Assembly (NCBI GenBank): GCA_910589415.1
Contig: OU342638.1
Span: 3,410,001-3,474,000 of the forward strand
Reading direction: 5' to 3'
Source of the DNA: Malachius bipustulatus
Lineage: Eukaryota; Arthropoda; Insecta; Coleoptera; Melyridae
Length of the DNA: 64,000 nt
Below the pieces are notes generated by a model, which had not been told where the DNA came from, searched no databases, and saw only the letters and a program-made list of their open reading frames with translations. The position numbers were made by a program, and so were the translations under genes. Below, one piece after another: positions 34,482 through 45,333 of this stretch (positions are counted from its first letter, which is position 1; each line of letters opens with the position of its first letter).

Positions 34482-34858
34482 TTGTTATATATATTTTCTA
34501 TACGTTTCTACTCTAATTTTGACTTGTGTAATGAATTAAAACGATCGAAAGCATACCTCTGAAACTGCAAACATAACGGATCGATGGTACTTGTTGGACC
34601 AAAACATAACTCGAATGGAGATTAATTAGTAATGGTATGAATGCTACTATTATAAGCTATGATGCAGTAGGGAATCAATTTAGAAGGTTGTTCATTTGCG
34701 AATTTTCCTTTCAGTAGTCTATAATGTTCAATTAAGGTCGAATGGAAACGTTCAACTGGAGAGTTAGATCTCGGATGTTGTGGACTAGTAAGATGTAAAT
34801 TGATGTTGTGAAGTCTAAAAAGTCCGTTTAAGGTATCATTGTTGAATTCGCCACCTAA
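34482..34858 (-). pseudogene. pol: Errantivirus-like integrase, catalytic C-terminal half
   Basis: Minus-strand frame with GGEFNNDTLNGLF, then SPQHPRSNSPVERFHSTL, which holds the catalytic Glu of the DDE triad (about 34745), and AYNSSIHT. A TAA at 34622-34624 interrupts it, after which SPFELCFG continues in the same frame. At its right edge the Harbinger element is inserted (TSD TAA, 34856-34858); the upstream half resumes at 37818. Confidence 0.8.
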
Positions 34859-35221
34859 GTGCCGTTTCAGATGGACGCGTATGGTACGCGCGCGTAGCAT
34901 ACGCTTGACGCCGAGTTCGATAATCCAAATATAGGTTTTCAGATAGACGCGTAGCGCGTATCGCCGTCAGCGCGCGTTAATTTAAACGCGCGGGCATACG
35001 TTCAGCCCGTGCGCGCGACGTACCAACGCGCGGCGCACGGGCTTCGTTTTAGCTTGTTTGAGCACGTTGTTTTCACATGGCGCGACGCGTAGGCGTATCA
35101 GTCAGTGTTTCTGTAGTCTTCAGTGTTGCCTGTGTTATTAATTTTGATAGTTATACAATAATTATCAAAATAGATATTACTAGTCAGTTTTGTAAGTTTT
35201 GTTATAAAAAAATCCTCCGAA

Positions 35222-37269
35222 ATGGCCAATAGAAACATCAATATTGACACTGAGCTGCTTATTGGAGAAGTTGAACAGAGGCCTAATTTATCTCTGTCTC
35301 CCATGAGGAATATAAAAACCGAGACAAAAGACAAAAAGCCTGGGAAGAAATTGCAACTGTTTTAACAGATAATTTTGAAAATTTATCAGAGATAGAGAAA
35401 AAAACCTTATGTAAGTATGAAAAGTTTTTATTTCACAACTTTTGGTATTCAAATACAGAGTATAATTTATATGTCTTTACTGTATTAATGTATTTTACTA
35501 TCTTGCCAAGAAACTTTTCCATCACTAATGAAGTAATTAGCAAATGCGTCTCTTACTACATTGCTGTTAACAGGATTTTGAAGCACTGGCTGTAAAATAT
35601 CCTGAAATCCGTTCACTGTCAATGTATCCTTAAATCTAAAACCATCTCTTAATCGAACAAAATTATGTAGAATACAACAAGCTTTTATAAGCTTCGTCGC
35701 AAGACTAACTTTAACATTGATGAAAAATTCTCCACTTGTTCGAAAGGATTCCAAATGAGCACTCGATATATCTTCTAGCTCGTGTTAATCTGTAATTGAA
35801 TATCTTTTTTTTGTAATTCAAATTTTTTCGTGCATATGGTCGTAACAATTCCCTTGTTAAGGGAAAAGCTTCGTCACCAACTATGACGTATGGCATCTTA
35901 TTAGTCTCGTCGGCTCCAGGTAACGATTTTCCATCTGGAATGTCTAAGGCCTTTTCTTTAAGTTTTTTCCAAAAAGGTCCACTTTTAAATACCGTGGAAT
36001 CGGAAAACTTACCATATGCACCAACATCTATGTAAGTAAAACAGTAATTAGCATCACAAATTGCCAACAAGATGATTGAAAAAAAGTGTTTGTAATTAAA
36101 AAATGTGGACCCGCTTTTGGTTGGTTTAATTATTCTCACATGCTTTCCATCAACTGCTCCGATACAATTGGGAAAGTTAGCACGTGCTTCAAAGTGAATA
36201 GAAATTTCTTCCCATTTTTCTCTGGATGGTATTCCCATACACTCATTTTTTAATTGTTTCCAGATATTGGTACAAACTTCGTTTACAATACCACTAATGG
36301 TTGATATGCCCAGCCTATATGAATAGTGTAAATCTGTGAATGTATTGCCACTTGCTAAATACCTGAAAAAAAGTTTTATTGAAAACAAGCTTTTTTTAAT
36401 GAAGCAAGATTATAGGGAAATAGGGAAAATTAGCGTTATCAGTTTTTTACACAAACATACATACATATAAATGAGTGAAGTTGAAAAGTATTCAAATTAT
36501 TTGTTATTTCAAGCGGATAAACTCCAAAAAAGATGGAAAACCTCCAGAGATGCCTTTATACGACGCCGTGCAAAAGGAAAAACTCTGAAGAGTGGTTCAG
36601 CTGCTACGAAACAAAGCAAATATGTCTACTATGAAAATTTAAAATTTTTAGACAAAACTTTAGATCTAAACAAGTAATTTTTATTTTATTATTATAATTT
36701 TCTTAGTTAATTCAACCCATTCTGATTTTAGCACTCAAACAAATTTAGAAAATGATGAGGGTCAAAATGAAGAAGTAGAGGATGACGATATTGTAGTTGA
36801 TTTAGATGAAAGTAACATAGATGAAAGAATAGAACGTGTGGAAACAAGAAAACCTAAACAAAAATCGAACAAGTTAGAAGATAAGCTACTCAAATATTTG
36901 GATACTCAGAACCAGCAGTTAGACGAAGATAAGTCATTCCTAGAGTCTTTGTTACCTTCTCTAAAAAAATTTAATGATAACCAAAAACTGGAGTTCAGAA
37001 TAGAAGTTCTTAATTTAATAAAGCGAATTAGAAATCCTCTACCAATACCACCACAACAGCCGGAATACACAGACAATAATCAAAGTTATTATTATAATAA
37101 TCACTACAATAACACATGGCAACCTTCGCCCTCGGGGTCGAACACCTCAATATCAACCCCAGCAGTTTCACCGTATCTGGATCCATTACCATCGGGATCA
37201 GAAAAACCACATAATAGTTTACCAATCTGTTCCCCTTCCCCTCCGTCGTGTTTATTATACCAGTTATAA
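35222..37269 (+). pseudogene. Harbinger accessory gene: MADF and BESS domains, three exons
   Basis: Exon 1 (35222-35410) starts MANRNINIDTELLIGEVEQR and continues as the MADF first half (HEEYKNRDKRQKAWEEIA), with a one-base deletion near 35298. The donor GTAAGT is at 35411. Exon 2 (36514-36673, after TTTCAAG) has QKRWKTSRDAFIRRR and YVYYENLKFL, the MADF second half. The donor is at 36674 and the acceptor TTTTAG ends at 36731. Exon 3 (36732-37269) has an acidic stretch and a BESS motif (DEDKSFLESLLPSLKKF, about 36926-36980), then a Pro/Ser/Asn-rich tail. Such proteins bind DNA and help the transposase enter the nucleus and find the ends. Splice phases match at both junctions. The transposase catalytic exon lies inside intron 1 on the other strand. 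Confidence 0.8.
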
Positions 37270-37702
37270 ATAAAAAGATATCAACTACAATTTTTTTTAA
37301 TTATGAATATCTTCTTATTTCTTACTAAAATATTGTTAATTTTCTTACTACCTATCACTTGTATAAATAAAAAAATACTACATAATTGTCATAATTTACT
37401 TACCTGAGAGTCACACTTAATCGTTCAGTTGTCGAAATCGAAAGTCGCACAATACTTGGATGCCTTAAATTATCTTCCAGTTTACTATGTAATTCATCAA
37501 AAGTTGTTGTGGACATTCGAAAATAATTGTAAAATTTTTTTGGATGTTCCCTTAGCTCAGCATACATTGTAACAAATGCACCTTTAAGTAATCTTTGCTC
37601 AACAATGGGATGTACCCACATTCTTTTCTTTTTTGGGCGTTTTTTTAAAACACAATATGCAGCAATGGCAACTATGTTAGATGTTTCCCCTTGTCTATTC
37701 AT
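35485..37702 (-). pseudogene. PIF/Harbinger transposase (DDE_Tnp_4), two exons
   Basis: Exon 1 (37702 to about 37406, start ATG) holds the N-terminal domain with KRMWVHPIVEQR, FYNYFRMS and FDELHSKL, ending ERLSVTLR. The donor CAG/GTAAGT follows at once. Exon 2 starts at about 36363 after TTTTTTTCAG with YLASGNTFTDLHYSYRLG. The DDE domain has GAVDGKHVRI (first Asp, about 36155), VGDEAFPL (second Asp, about 35870) and RRYIECSFGILSNKWR (Glu, about 35775). A frameshift near 35715-35720 separates this from the C-terminal helix ACCILHNFVR to 35485. The intron contains exons 2 and 3 of the MADF gene on the opposite strand. Apart from the frameshift it looks full length. Confidence 0.85.
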
Positions 37703-37817
37703 TTTTCTACTGAGCTATCTGCGTTAGTCTGCCCTCCATGTGAAATGAAAACGACGCGTAGCCATACGCGAGTCGTTAATTAGCGCGCGTACCGTACGCG
37801 TCCATCTGAAACGCCAC

Positions 37818-38600
37818 TAAATCGCTAGTAATCATCGTTGGACATCCATAGTGTTGGAAATAATGTACTAACCAGCTTGCGATTTCCAGTTGTGTTTTAG
37901 ATTTAAGGTGATAAGCCTGAGCTAATTTTGTAGAAGTGTCTATATTGGTTAGAAAGTTATTATTATCTATAGCGAAGGTGTCAATGTGAAGATGTTCAAA
38001 TGGTTTACTAGGCGTTTGGGTAATTTCCGAAGGAACGCGAGGTGGATCCCTATTGTATTTGTTTTGTTTACATACTTCACAGTCATTAATATATTTCGCT
38101 ATGGAATCTTTCATATTTGACCAAAAGAAATATTGTCTTCATTTATTATAAGTTTCTGTTATTCCGCGATGATTAGTTTTACCTTCATGATAGGTTTGTA
38201 TAGTACTAACTTGTTCGTCTTTATCTTCAATATCTTCGAGTAATTTAGTACACCTAACAAATTTGGGAGAATTTTCTTTATTAAACAAATCGCAAGTAAA
38301 TTGGCTTGCCTTTTTATATAGGTCATCACTAGAAAAATAAAAGTAATTATTTATTTTAGGGCAGCATAATTCTATGAATAATTTTCGCAGTTCTTCGCGA
38401 CCAACTTGTTCGGGAACATCAACATTGAAAATGCTATTATTACCGAAGGTTCTTTTTGGATAAAGTTTGATCGTTCTCGATGTTCTCACTGCCTTAATTC
38501 TAATTTGACGCGATTTATTATTTATTGCATCATCCATACACCGAGAGAACAATTTCTTGAATACAAAGAAAATTTACTTAATTCGAATAAATATGGCATT
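37818..38600 (-). pseudogene. pol: Errantivirus-like pol: linker, zinc-binding domain and first half of integrase core
   Basis: The frame on the minus strand from about 38600 carries a linker, then an HHCC zinc-binding domain (HEGKTNHRG, about 38190, and CEVCKQNK, about 38075), then the integrase core start HIDTFAID (first catalytic Asp, about 37990) and CPTMITSD (second Asp, about 37835). One in-frame TGA occurs at 38139-38141. The frame is cut at 37818 by the Harbinger insertion and resumes at 34858. Reverse transcriptase and RNase H are not visible to the right of 38600. Confidence 0.8.
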
Positions 38601-39197
38601 TGAAATGTGAATAATATATTTTTCTTTTTTTATAACATAATATTTGTTTAAAATTTTACAACATGTCTTCTTTAATATAAGCTGATATTTTTACATTAAC
38701 TCGATGGATTTTTTATTGAAAATAAACATATCTTACTATGAAAGACAAATAAATCTGCGTGTATTTACAATAAGGTGGATTTAATTTCATAGTTTCTTGA
38801 ATAATATATCATTGTTACCAGCAAAGAGCTTATAAGTTCCATAGAGAAAATGTACCGGGAGAAATATTTGAGTCAAATATACGTATACATATTTTAAGAG
38901 CTAAGATATAGTTTTCACATGAAGTGCTTTAACGTTTCTTGAAATTAGTACTAAGCAGCTTAAGCTTTGATCGTAGGTGAGATTGTCTTGTAGATAATAC
39001 AGCATCTTTGGTGCACAGTATAGGCAAACTATTATTCTATTCCCAGAAACCAATTAATTTTGTAAATATTTAGTGGTATTAAAGGTTTTCTTGCTCTGAA
39101 CTTTTCTTTGTTACTGAATATTACTGATATGTTACTGAAAAACATATATATGTTAACAGGTAGGTATTTTATATATTTTGTGGAAATGTAATAATTT

Positions 39198-39245
<48 letters not shown>

Positions 39246-39387
39246 TTTATTTTCCACCATTATATAAATGACATTTGGTTGGTCAACAAATTGAAAGAAA
39301 AAACTGACATAGGTACATATAATAATATAGGAATATGAAGAAAAAAAAAACAAAACAAGCACACTACGCTTGCTTTACAGGATATAG
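38601..39387. other. No gene; AT-rich DNA and a microsatellite
   Basis: An (AAT)n tract of about 15 units lies at 39201-39245. The rest is AT-rich without recognised domains; the right end (about 39250-39387) is probably the 3' UTR of the non-LTR element to the right. Confidence 0.4.
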
Positions 39388-39401
39388 ATCCCTATCCTAA
39401 T
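39388..39401. repeat. 14-bp target-site duplication (left)
   Basis: ATCCCTATCCTAAT, repeated at 39965-39978. Confidence 0.75.
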
Positions 39402-39964
39402 TAGTTGTTAAATGTTCTTCTTTGTTTTGGGTTTTAGGTTCGATATTAAAATATTATTTTTCAAAAATATTTTTATAAAAATGAAACGTTTCGGGACCGA
39501 TTGGTCTCTTGTTCACTCATAAATAATTGTAAAAAATATGTAAAAACTTAAAAATACTTTAAAAAATCATAATTATTATACTAAAATGTCGTAAATGGTG
39601 TGTTTTTAAATTTAAATTTTAGAAAAAATATGAGTAAATTAATTTTGATCTTGATTTTTGAAAAATAAAATCAAAAATCAATATCAAAATTAATTTACTT
39701 ATATTTTTTATAAAATTTAAATTTAAAAACACACCATTTACGACATTTTAGTATAATAATTATGATTTTTTAAAGTATTTTTAAGTTTTTACATATTTTT
39801 TACAATTATTTATGAGTAAACAAGAGACCAATCGGTTCCGAAACGTTTCATTTTTATAAAAATATTTTTTAAAAATAATACTTTAATTATCAAGAACCTA
39901 AAACCCAAAACAAAGAAGAACATTTAACAACTTATAAGAAGCAAGGTTCAATAAAAATAATCAA
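39402..39964. mobile_element. Palindromic insertion with 14-bp TSD and A-rich tail
   Basis: Two arms (about 39404-39655 and 39665-39936) are near-perfect inverted copies from GTTGTTAAATGTTCTTC to the centre. After the right arm comes an unpaired tail ending CAATAAAAATAATCAAA and then the second copy of the 14-bp duplication. A duplication of this length and an A-rich end fit target-primed retroposition better than cut-and-paste transposition. Non-coding. Confidence 0.75.
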
Positions 39965-40014
39965 ATCCCTATCCTAATATACATCTAGGTACAATTTGAT
40001 ATTTGGAATTAGTT

Positions 40015-42127
40015 TTATTTTTGATTGTTAATAGTGTTAATACATAGATACTCATCTATTGAATAGAATGCATGTTCTATCAATAGATTTTTTATATATT
40101 TTTTAAAATTTCTTGAATTTAAAGACCTGACATCTTCGGATAGACAATTATATAACTTTAAATTCAATCTATTCCTTTTCGAAACTGTAAGTCTACTATA
40201 TGGTACTATTAGATTATTTCTATCCCTTGTATTGTAGTCATGCAGATCCGCATGTGATTCTATTTTAGAAGTAATATCATGTATATGAGAGACCGTTTGG
40301 AGAATGTATAGTGATGGTAAAGTCATGAATTTTAATTCTTTGAATAAGGGCTTAGAGTGGTCTAAATATTTTGCACCCGGTATCATTCTTACTACTTTTT
40401 TTTGCAATACAAAAATAACGTTCGCTTCTGATGTGCTTCCCCACAACAATAGACTATAACCAATATGAGCCTGAACAAGAGAGAAATATGCAGTTCTCAA
40501 TACCTCCAAACAGATAGTGTTCTTCAGGCCTTTTATTGCGAATATACCACTAGATATCTTAGCAGCCAATCTGTGTACATGAGAAGACCACGTGAGCCGA
40601 CTATCAATGCTCATACCCAGCAACTTCACCGGTTCCCGCGAACCCGTCAGTTTGCTAGATGTTAGGTTAATTTTTTGCGTTTTATTGTCATTCAATTTCA
40701 GAGAGTTTGCAGCAAACCAACTAGCTGCAAGGTCCAAAAGACCCTGCGCATTTCTTTCCGCGATGTCAAGCTCTCTACCTGATGCGTATAGCGTTGTATC
40801 ATCAGCATACAGTATAAGATTGTTCTCTCCAATATAATGAGCAAGATCATTAATATAAATAATGAATAAGAGTGGTCCTAAGATTGACCCCTGCGGTACT
40901 CCATATCATTGATCAAGTATTTCAGAGCATTGACCGTTATAGTCTGTATACTGGTGTCTGTCACTTAAAAAATCACTGAATATTCTTAGGGGTATTCCTC
41001 TTATACCGTACCACTCTAGTTTATTTATCAAATTCCGCGCCGAGACGCAATCGAAAGCCTTTTAGAGATCACACAACGTTACCGCTGTAGACTCCCCCCT
41101 CTCAAACCCATCGATCACATCCCCGATCAACACCGACAAAGCATCGATCGTTGAGACGCCACGCACGAAACCAAACTGCCTACTAGAGAGCAGGTTGAAG
41201 CGATCTAGATAATTTAACAGGTTTTTTTTTAGAATAATTTCGAAAATCTTGCTGACCATAGGAGATATCGCTATGGGCCGATAATTGTTTAAATCTGAAG
41301 AATTTCCGTTTTTAAAAATAGGTATAACGCGACTAATTTTTAGTGCCTTGGGGTAAACACCGTTAATTATACATTTGTTAAAAATTTCACTAAGAGGTTC
41401 AGCTATGACGTCAGATAAATTTCAAAATTCGACTATTTATACCATACACGTCCTTGCATGACTTATTTTTCAAAGCCGCAATGGCAGATTTTACGTCATG
41501 CGATATAACAGGTCCCAAAAAAAATGGAGGATTGTTTTTATTCACCGCATCTGCCATACTTCGCTCATCAAAGTCAATAACTGAAGTTGAGTTAGATATA
41601 ATGTTTTCAGCTATTGTAGTAAAATATTCATTGAATCGGTTAGGGTGTATATTTCCTTTGGATACATTTTTCTTAATATTATTTTCGTAGTTTATAATTG
41701 ACCAGCAGGATTTAGACTTTGAACGAGAATTTAAAATGTAATCAGAGTAGGCAATCCTTTTAGCCTCAAAAATTTTATTCCGATACGTTGTTTTATATTT
41801 ACGATAGATTTCCCAATTTCTTGGGTTATGTTTTGACGAACAAACTGTTTTCAATGCAGACAACGTGTCCCTCATATGTCTGAGATTCTTATTGAACCAA
41901 TTTATGGGAGAACGATCACTAGATCGGCTTAACGTACAAACAGAATATTTATTAATTAATTTTTCAATAATTTTCAAAAATTCCGCCATGGAATCTGAAC
42001 AATCTACATAATTGAGAACACAATTTTTCCAATCCAAATTCACTAAATCTTGCTTGACTCTTTCTAGGCCTTTTTGAGACAGAATCTTATTTTTAACATA
42101 GGTATCTAATATTTTGTTTGAACTCAC
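40015..42127 (-). pseudogene. Non-LTR linker, reverse transcriptase and C-terminal domain
   Basis: 42127-41411 is the linker. The reverse transcriptase (about 41400-40737) shows SRQFGFVRGVSTIDAL, a KAFDCV motif preceded by a TAA (about 41061) where a serine is usual, YGVPQGSILGPLLFIIYIND preceded by a TGA (about 40906), and the catalytic YADD box (about 40805). The C-terminal part (40737-40015) is open for 240 codons with LLGMSIDSRLTWSSHV and ends just before the 3' UTR. Two nonsense codons and at least one frameshift (near 41410) inactivate it. Confidence 0.85.
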
Positions 42128-43934
42128 ATTGAATGATCACATATTGTGCATTGTGATCAGATAATCCTGGTTCTATCACACCAGACGAGTGTACACTATG
42201 GTTTAAATTTGTGATAATATTATCGAGACGCGATTTACATGAGCTTGTAACTCTGGTGTAATCTTTGATAATAGCGGACATGTTAAATGTCAAGAGTACA
42301 TTTTGCATACTCCTCGATTGTGTACTACTGGATATAAGGTCACAGTTTATACAGGGTGTCCCATAATATGTGGGCAATCTCCCGCATTTGGGTAAATTTC
42401 GTAAAAATAAATGAAAAAATATCTATAAAATTAATTCCTCAGAGACACCCCTACAAAGATATTAGCTGTTGAATTTGAGGGTTGAAAATAAATTTTTTGC
42501 AATAACTTTTTTATTTCTTGACCGATTTTGATAATTTTTGGTTTTATCTTGTATTATTTTAGACTGTTTAGAATAGTGTTTCATAATCTATGATAGCACA
42601 TACCTAGACCTCGTGATGGCATAACCCCCTCATTCACTTGAAAGAAAACAATAAAAATAGTAATTTTACAGTTTTTTAAGGTTAATTTTCTTTTTATTTG
42701 ACATTTTTTACATAAAAAATGTCTCTTTATTTATTTCGATAGAGCGAACCGTTATCGAGATAAACGTCCTTCTAATAGTTGATACGTCGCAGGAACTTTC
42801 TAAATTTCAAGTAAATTTGAACAAGATGGCTGACCTATGACAGTAAATTGAGCAGGAAACAAAACAATAACTTAATTAAATACACGTCAGTGTCAAAGAT
42901 TTCATTTCATGCAGATTCAATTCTAACTGATTTTCAGCGTTTGTGTAACTCATTTTAAAATCAGTTAGAATTGAATCTGCATGAAATGAAATCTTTGACA
43001 CTATTTGACGTGTATGTAATTAAGTTTTTGTTTTGTTTCCTGCTCAATTTACTGTCAAAGGTCAGCCATCTTGTTAAAATTTACTTGAAATTTGGAAAGT
43101 TCCTGCGGCGCATCACCTATTAGAAGGACGTTTATCTCGATAACGGTTCGCTCTATCGAAATAAATAAAGAGACATTTTTTATGTAAAAAATGTGAAATA
43201 AAAAGAAAATTAACCTTAAAAAAGTGTAAAATTATTATTTTTATTGTTTTCTTTCAAGTGAATGAAGGGGTTATGCCATCCCGAGGTCTATGTATGTGCT
43301 ATCAAAGATTATGAAACACTATTCTAAACAGTCCAAAATAATACAAAATAAAACCAAAAATTATCAAAATCGGTCAAGAAATAAAAAAGTTATTGCAAAA
43401 AATTTATTTTCAACCCTCAACTTCAATAGCTAATATCTTTGTAGGGGTGTCTCTGAGGAATTAATTTTATGGATATTTTTTCATTTATTTTTACGAAATT
43501 TACCCAAATCCGGGAGATTGCCCACATATTATGGGACACCCTGTATATCCCAACAATATCAGGTACCTGCAAGTCTCAGTGACTCTGTTTAGCACCAGTT
43601 CCAGCTGTTGAAGAAACACATCAAAGTCTCCCGAGGATGAGGATCTGTAGGTGACTACAATTGCTATACCACTAACAGGAATATGGACAGCAGCAAACTC
43701 AGCGTGAAAAGGAACAGAAAGATCTCTTACATTCAGCTCAATGGTATCAACATTGTCACTAGCATATATTGCGACACCCCCATGTTGTTTTGTATCTCTG
43801 CAAAAACAAGTTTTTAGATTGAAATTCTCCAAAAGGACTGTCGAGATATTATCATAACACAAAAAATGTTCAGTAACGAAATCATAATTTTTATCCCTGA
43901 GAAAGGCTGATAACATCTCGGCTTTATTTAACAT
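42093..43934 (-). pseudogene. Non-LTR endonuclease, split by a fold-back
   Basis: The N-terminal half (43934-43546) has LNKAEMLSAFLRDK, VTEHFL and QHGGVAIYAS, ending at the strand that should carry the GDxN motif. The C-terminal half resumes left of the fold-back (42349-42093) with DNIITN and the catalytic SDHNAQYV box (about 42155). If the 1192-bp fold-back and one TA are removed, the two halves are in frame, with Tyr where the motif's Asp is expected. So the fold-back entered a near-intact gene. Confidence 0.8.
42352..43543. mobile_element. Fold-back element FB-D, CAGGGTGTCCCATAATATG ends
   Basis: 1192 bp; arms of about 560 bp meet near 42940. TA target duplication (42350-42351 and 43544-43545) is supported by the flanking endonuclease frame. 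A second copy (54703-61325) is split by an LTR element. No coding. Confidence 0.92.
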
Positions 43935-43950
43935 GAAATGATATTTATTA

Positions 43951-44702
43951 TACAGGGTGTCCCAGCTTATTCGAAGCGGTCTCTGTAGGCCAAACGATGG
44001 ACTTTTTCAAAAAACTTTTTGAAAATTCAAGTACAAAATCACAGTGGCCATAATTTAAAATTATTTTGGAGTATACTGAGTGTCCCATATGACAGTGGCA
44101 TATCAAAGTTATGTTTTTTTAAATGGAATGCTCCTATGTTATTGCATTTTTAGATTGTCTGAGAAGAGAAAATAAGATTGGCTGTTAAAGTTGGTATTTA
44201 AATTCAGAAGTTTTTGAGTTATAAACAAGTGAAAATCGTCATTTTTCAAGTTCCTGTAGAACGAAAACGGTTCAAGATAGAGAAAAACGGCTTACATGTC
44301 CCTATTTTAACTTTTTATGTACTATCCTATGGTGTAGAAACATTTGTACTTTCTTTGATTTTTTTATTTGGCGACCCGTAAAGAAATCTCAGAATTTTTC
44401 AAATTTTTTATCACCCCGTATAAAAATTTCATCTACATGATAGGATAGTACATGAAAAAGTAAAATAGGGACATGTAAGCCGTTTTTCTCTATCTTCAGC
44501 CGTTTTCGTTGTACAGGGCCTTGAACTTCAAAAATGACGATTTTCACTTGTTTATAGCTCAAAAACTTCTGAATTTAAACACCAACTGTAAAAGTCAATC
44601 TTATTTTATCTTCTCAGACAATCTAAAAATGCAATAACTTGGGAGCATTCCATTTAAAAAAACATAACTTTGATATGCCACTGTCATATGGGACACCCTG
44701 TA
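43951..44702. mobile_element. Fold-back FB-E, copy 1 (composite)
   Basis: Left portion 43951-44072 begins TACAGGGTGTCCCAGCTT; from 44073 a full palindrome runs to 44702 (TACTGAGTGTCCCATATG ... CATATGGGACACCCTGTA). The first portion has no inverted partner here, but it does in the copy at 53790-54320. The inner arms carry the core shared with other fold-backs (AAAACGGTTCAAGATAG, TTACATGTCCCTATTTTAAC). Confidence 0.8.
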
Positions 44703-44762
44703 TAGGTAAATAAATTAGGTAGAAAAAAATGAATAAAAAAAATAATATCAATAAAAATAAGA

Positions 44763-44767
44763 CTTTG
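44763..44767. repeat. BEL 5-bp target-site duplication (left)
   Basis: CTTTG, repeated at 49619-49623. Confidence 0.85.
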
Positions 44768-44976
44768 TGTTTAGAATTAATAAGCAATTTTATTTCAAGT
44801 AGGCAAAATGGAATAATAGCCACTTGCTACTACAATGAATATTAAAAAATGTCAAGAAAAAGTCAGTCAAAAAATAACAAAAATTAATTACACACATATT
44901 TTAGTACATGCAGAGAAAACGATCAGCAAATAAAATAATCTATTAAAAAATATACAGTCCACTATATTATCGAACA
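44768..44976 (+). repeat. BEL 5' LTR
   Basis: 209 bp, TG...CA; no difference from 49410-49618 found by eye. Confidence 0.95.
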
Positions 44977-44982
44977 TAATTT

Positions 44983-45000
44983 TGGTCCTTCGAGCCGGAT
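44983..45000 (+). other. Primer-binding site, tRNA-Tyr
   Basis: TGGTCCTTCGAGCCGGAT lies six bases after the LTR. Its complement matches the 3' end of animal tRNA-Tyr (…CCGGCTCGAAGGACCA). Confidence 0.8.
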
Positions 45001-45333
45001 GTGCTAAAATAAATTATTAAATTGCAATAAAAGACCGGCCCTTAATAAAATCAGAATTGAGCGGTCCAGTGTCAACATATTCAATCAATCAAGAAAGGAT
45101 AGCGTTATCAGCCAAAGTAGGCAAGGAAGAGCAGTAACTGGGTAAAGGCAACAACAGCAGGAGCAAGTCGTTTTTCCATTCCTCATTCCTTACGTGAGTC
45201 CATACCAGTTTTCAATTTTAATCAATTCATATTTATTTCATAATTTCAATTTATCGGTTTCCAATTACCTGATTAAAGAGGTAGGTATCGAATTATTATT
45301 CAATAGTAATTGCATTCTATATAAACAAAAATC

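Larger units (their letters stand above)
34859..37817. mobile_element. PIF/Harbinger DNA transposon, complete with 3-bp TSD
   Basis: 2959 bp. The left end GTGCCGTTTCAGATGGACGC and the right end the complement of GTGGCGTTTCAGATGGACGC form GC-rich inverted repeats of about 35 bp. The TSD is TAA (34856-34858, 37818-37820), typical for this superfamily. It carries both expected genes: a DDE transposase (minus) and a MADF/BESS accessory protein (plus). Each has one apparent frameshift, so this copy is probably not autonomous. Confidence 0.92.
39979..43945 (-). mobile_element. Second non-LTR retrotransposon (Jockey/CR1-like), degraded
   Basis: A different family from the 7.9-10.9 kb element. On the minus strand it has endonuclease, linker, reverse transcriptase and a C-terminal domain, with the 3' UTR continuing past the palindromic insertion to about 39250. 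A fold-back (42352-43543) splits the endonuclease and another fold-back (43951-44702) abuts its 5' side. ORF1 is not seen. Confidence 0.8.

Noticed and set aside
39153..39362. ORF with a long polyisoleucine run
   Set aside because: Translation of an (AAT)n microsatellite.
44983..45000. tRNA-Tyr-like sequence
   Set aside because: Only the 18-base complement of the tRNA 3' end; it is a primer-binding site, not a tRNA gene.
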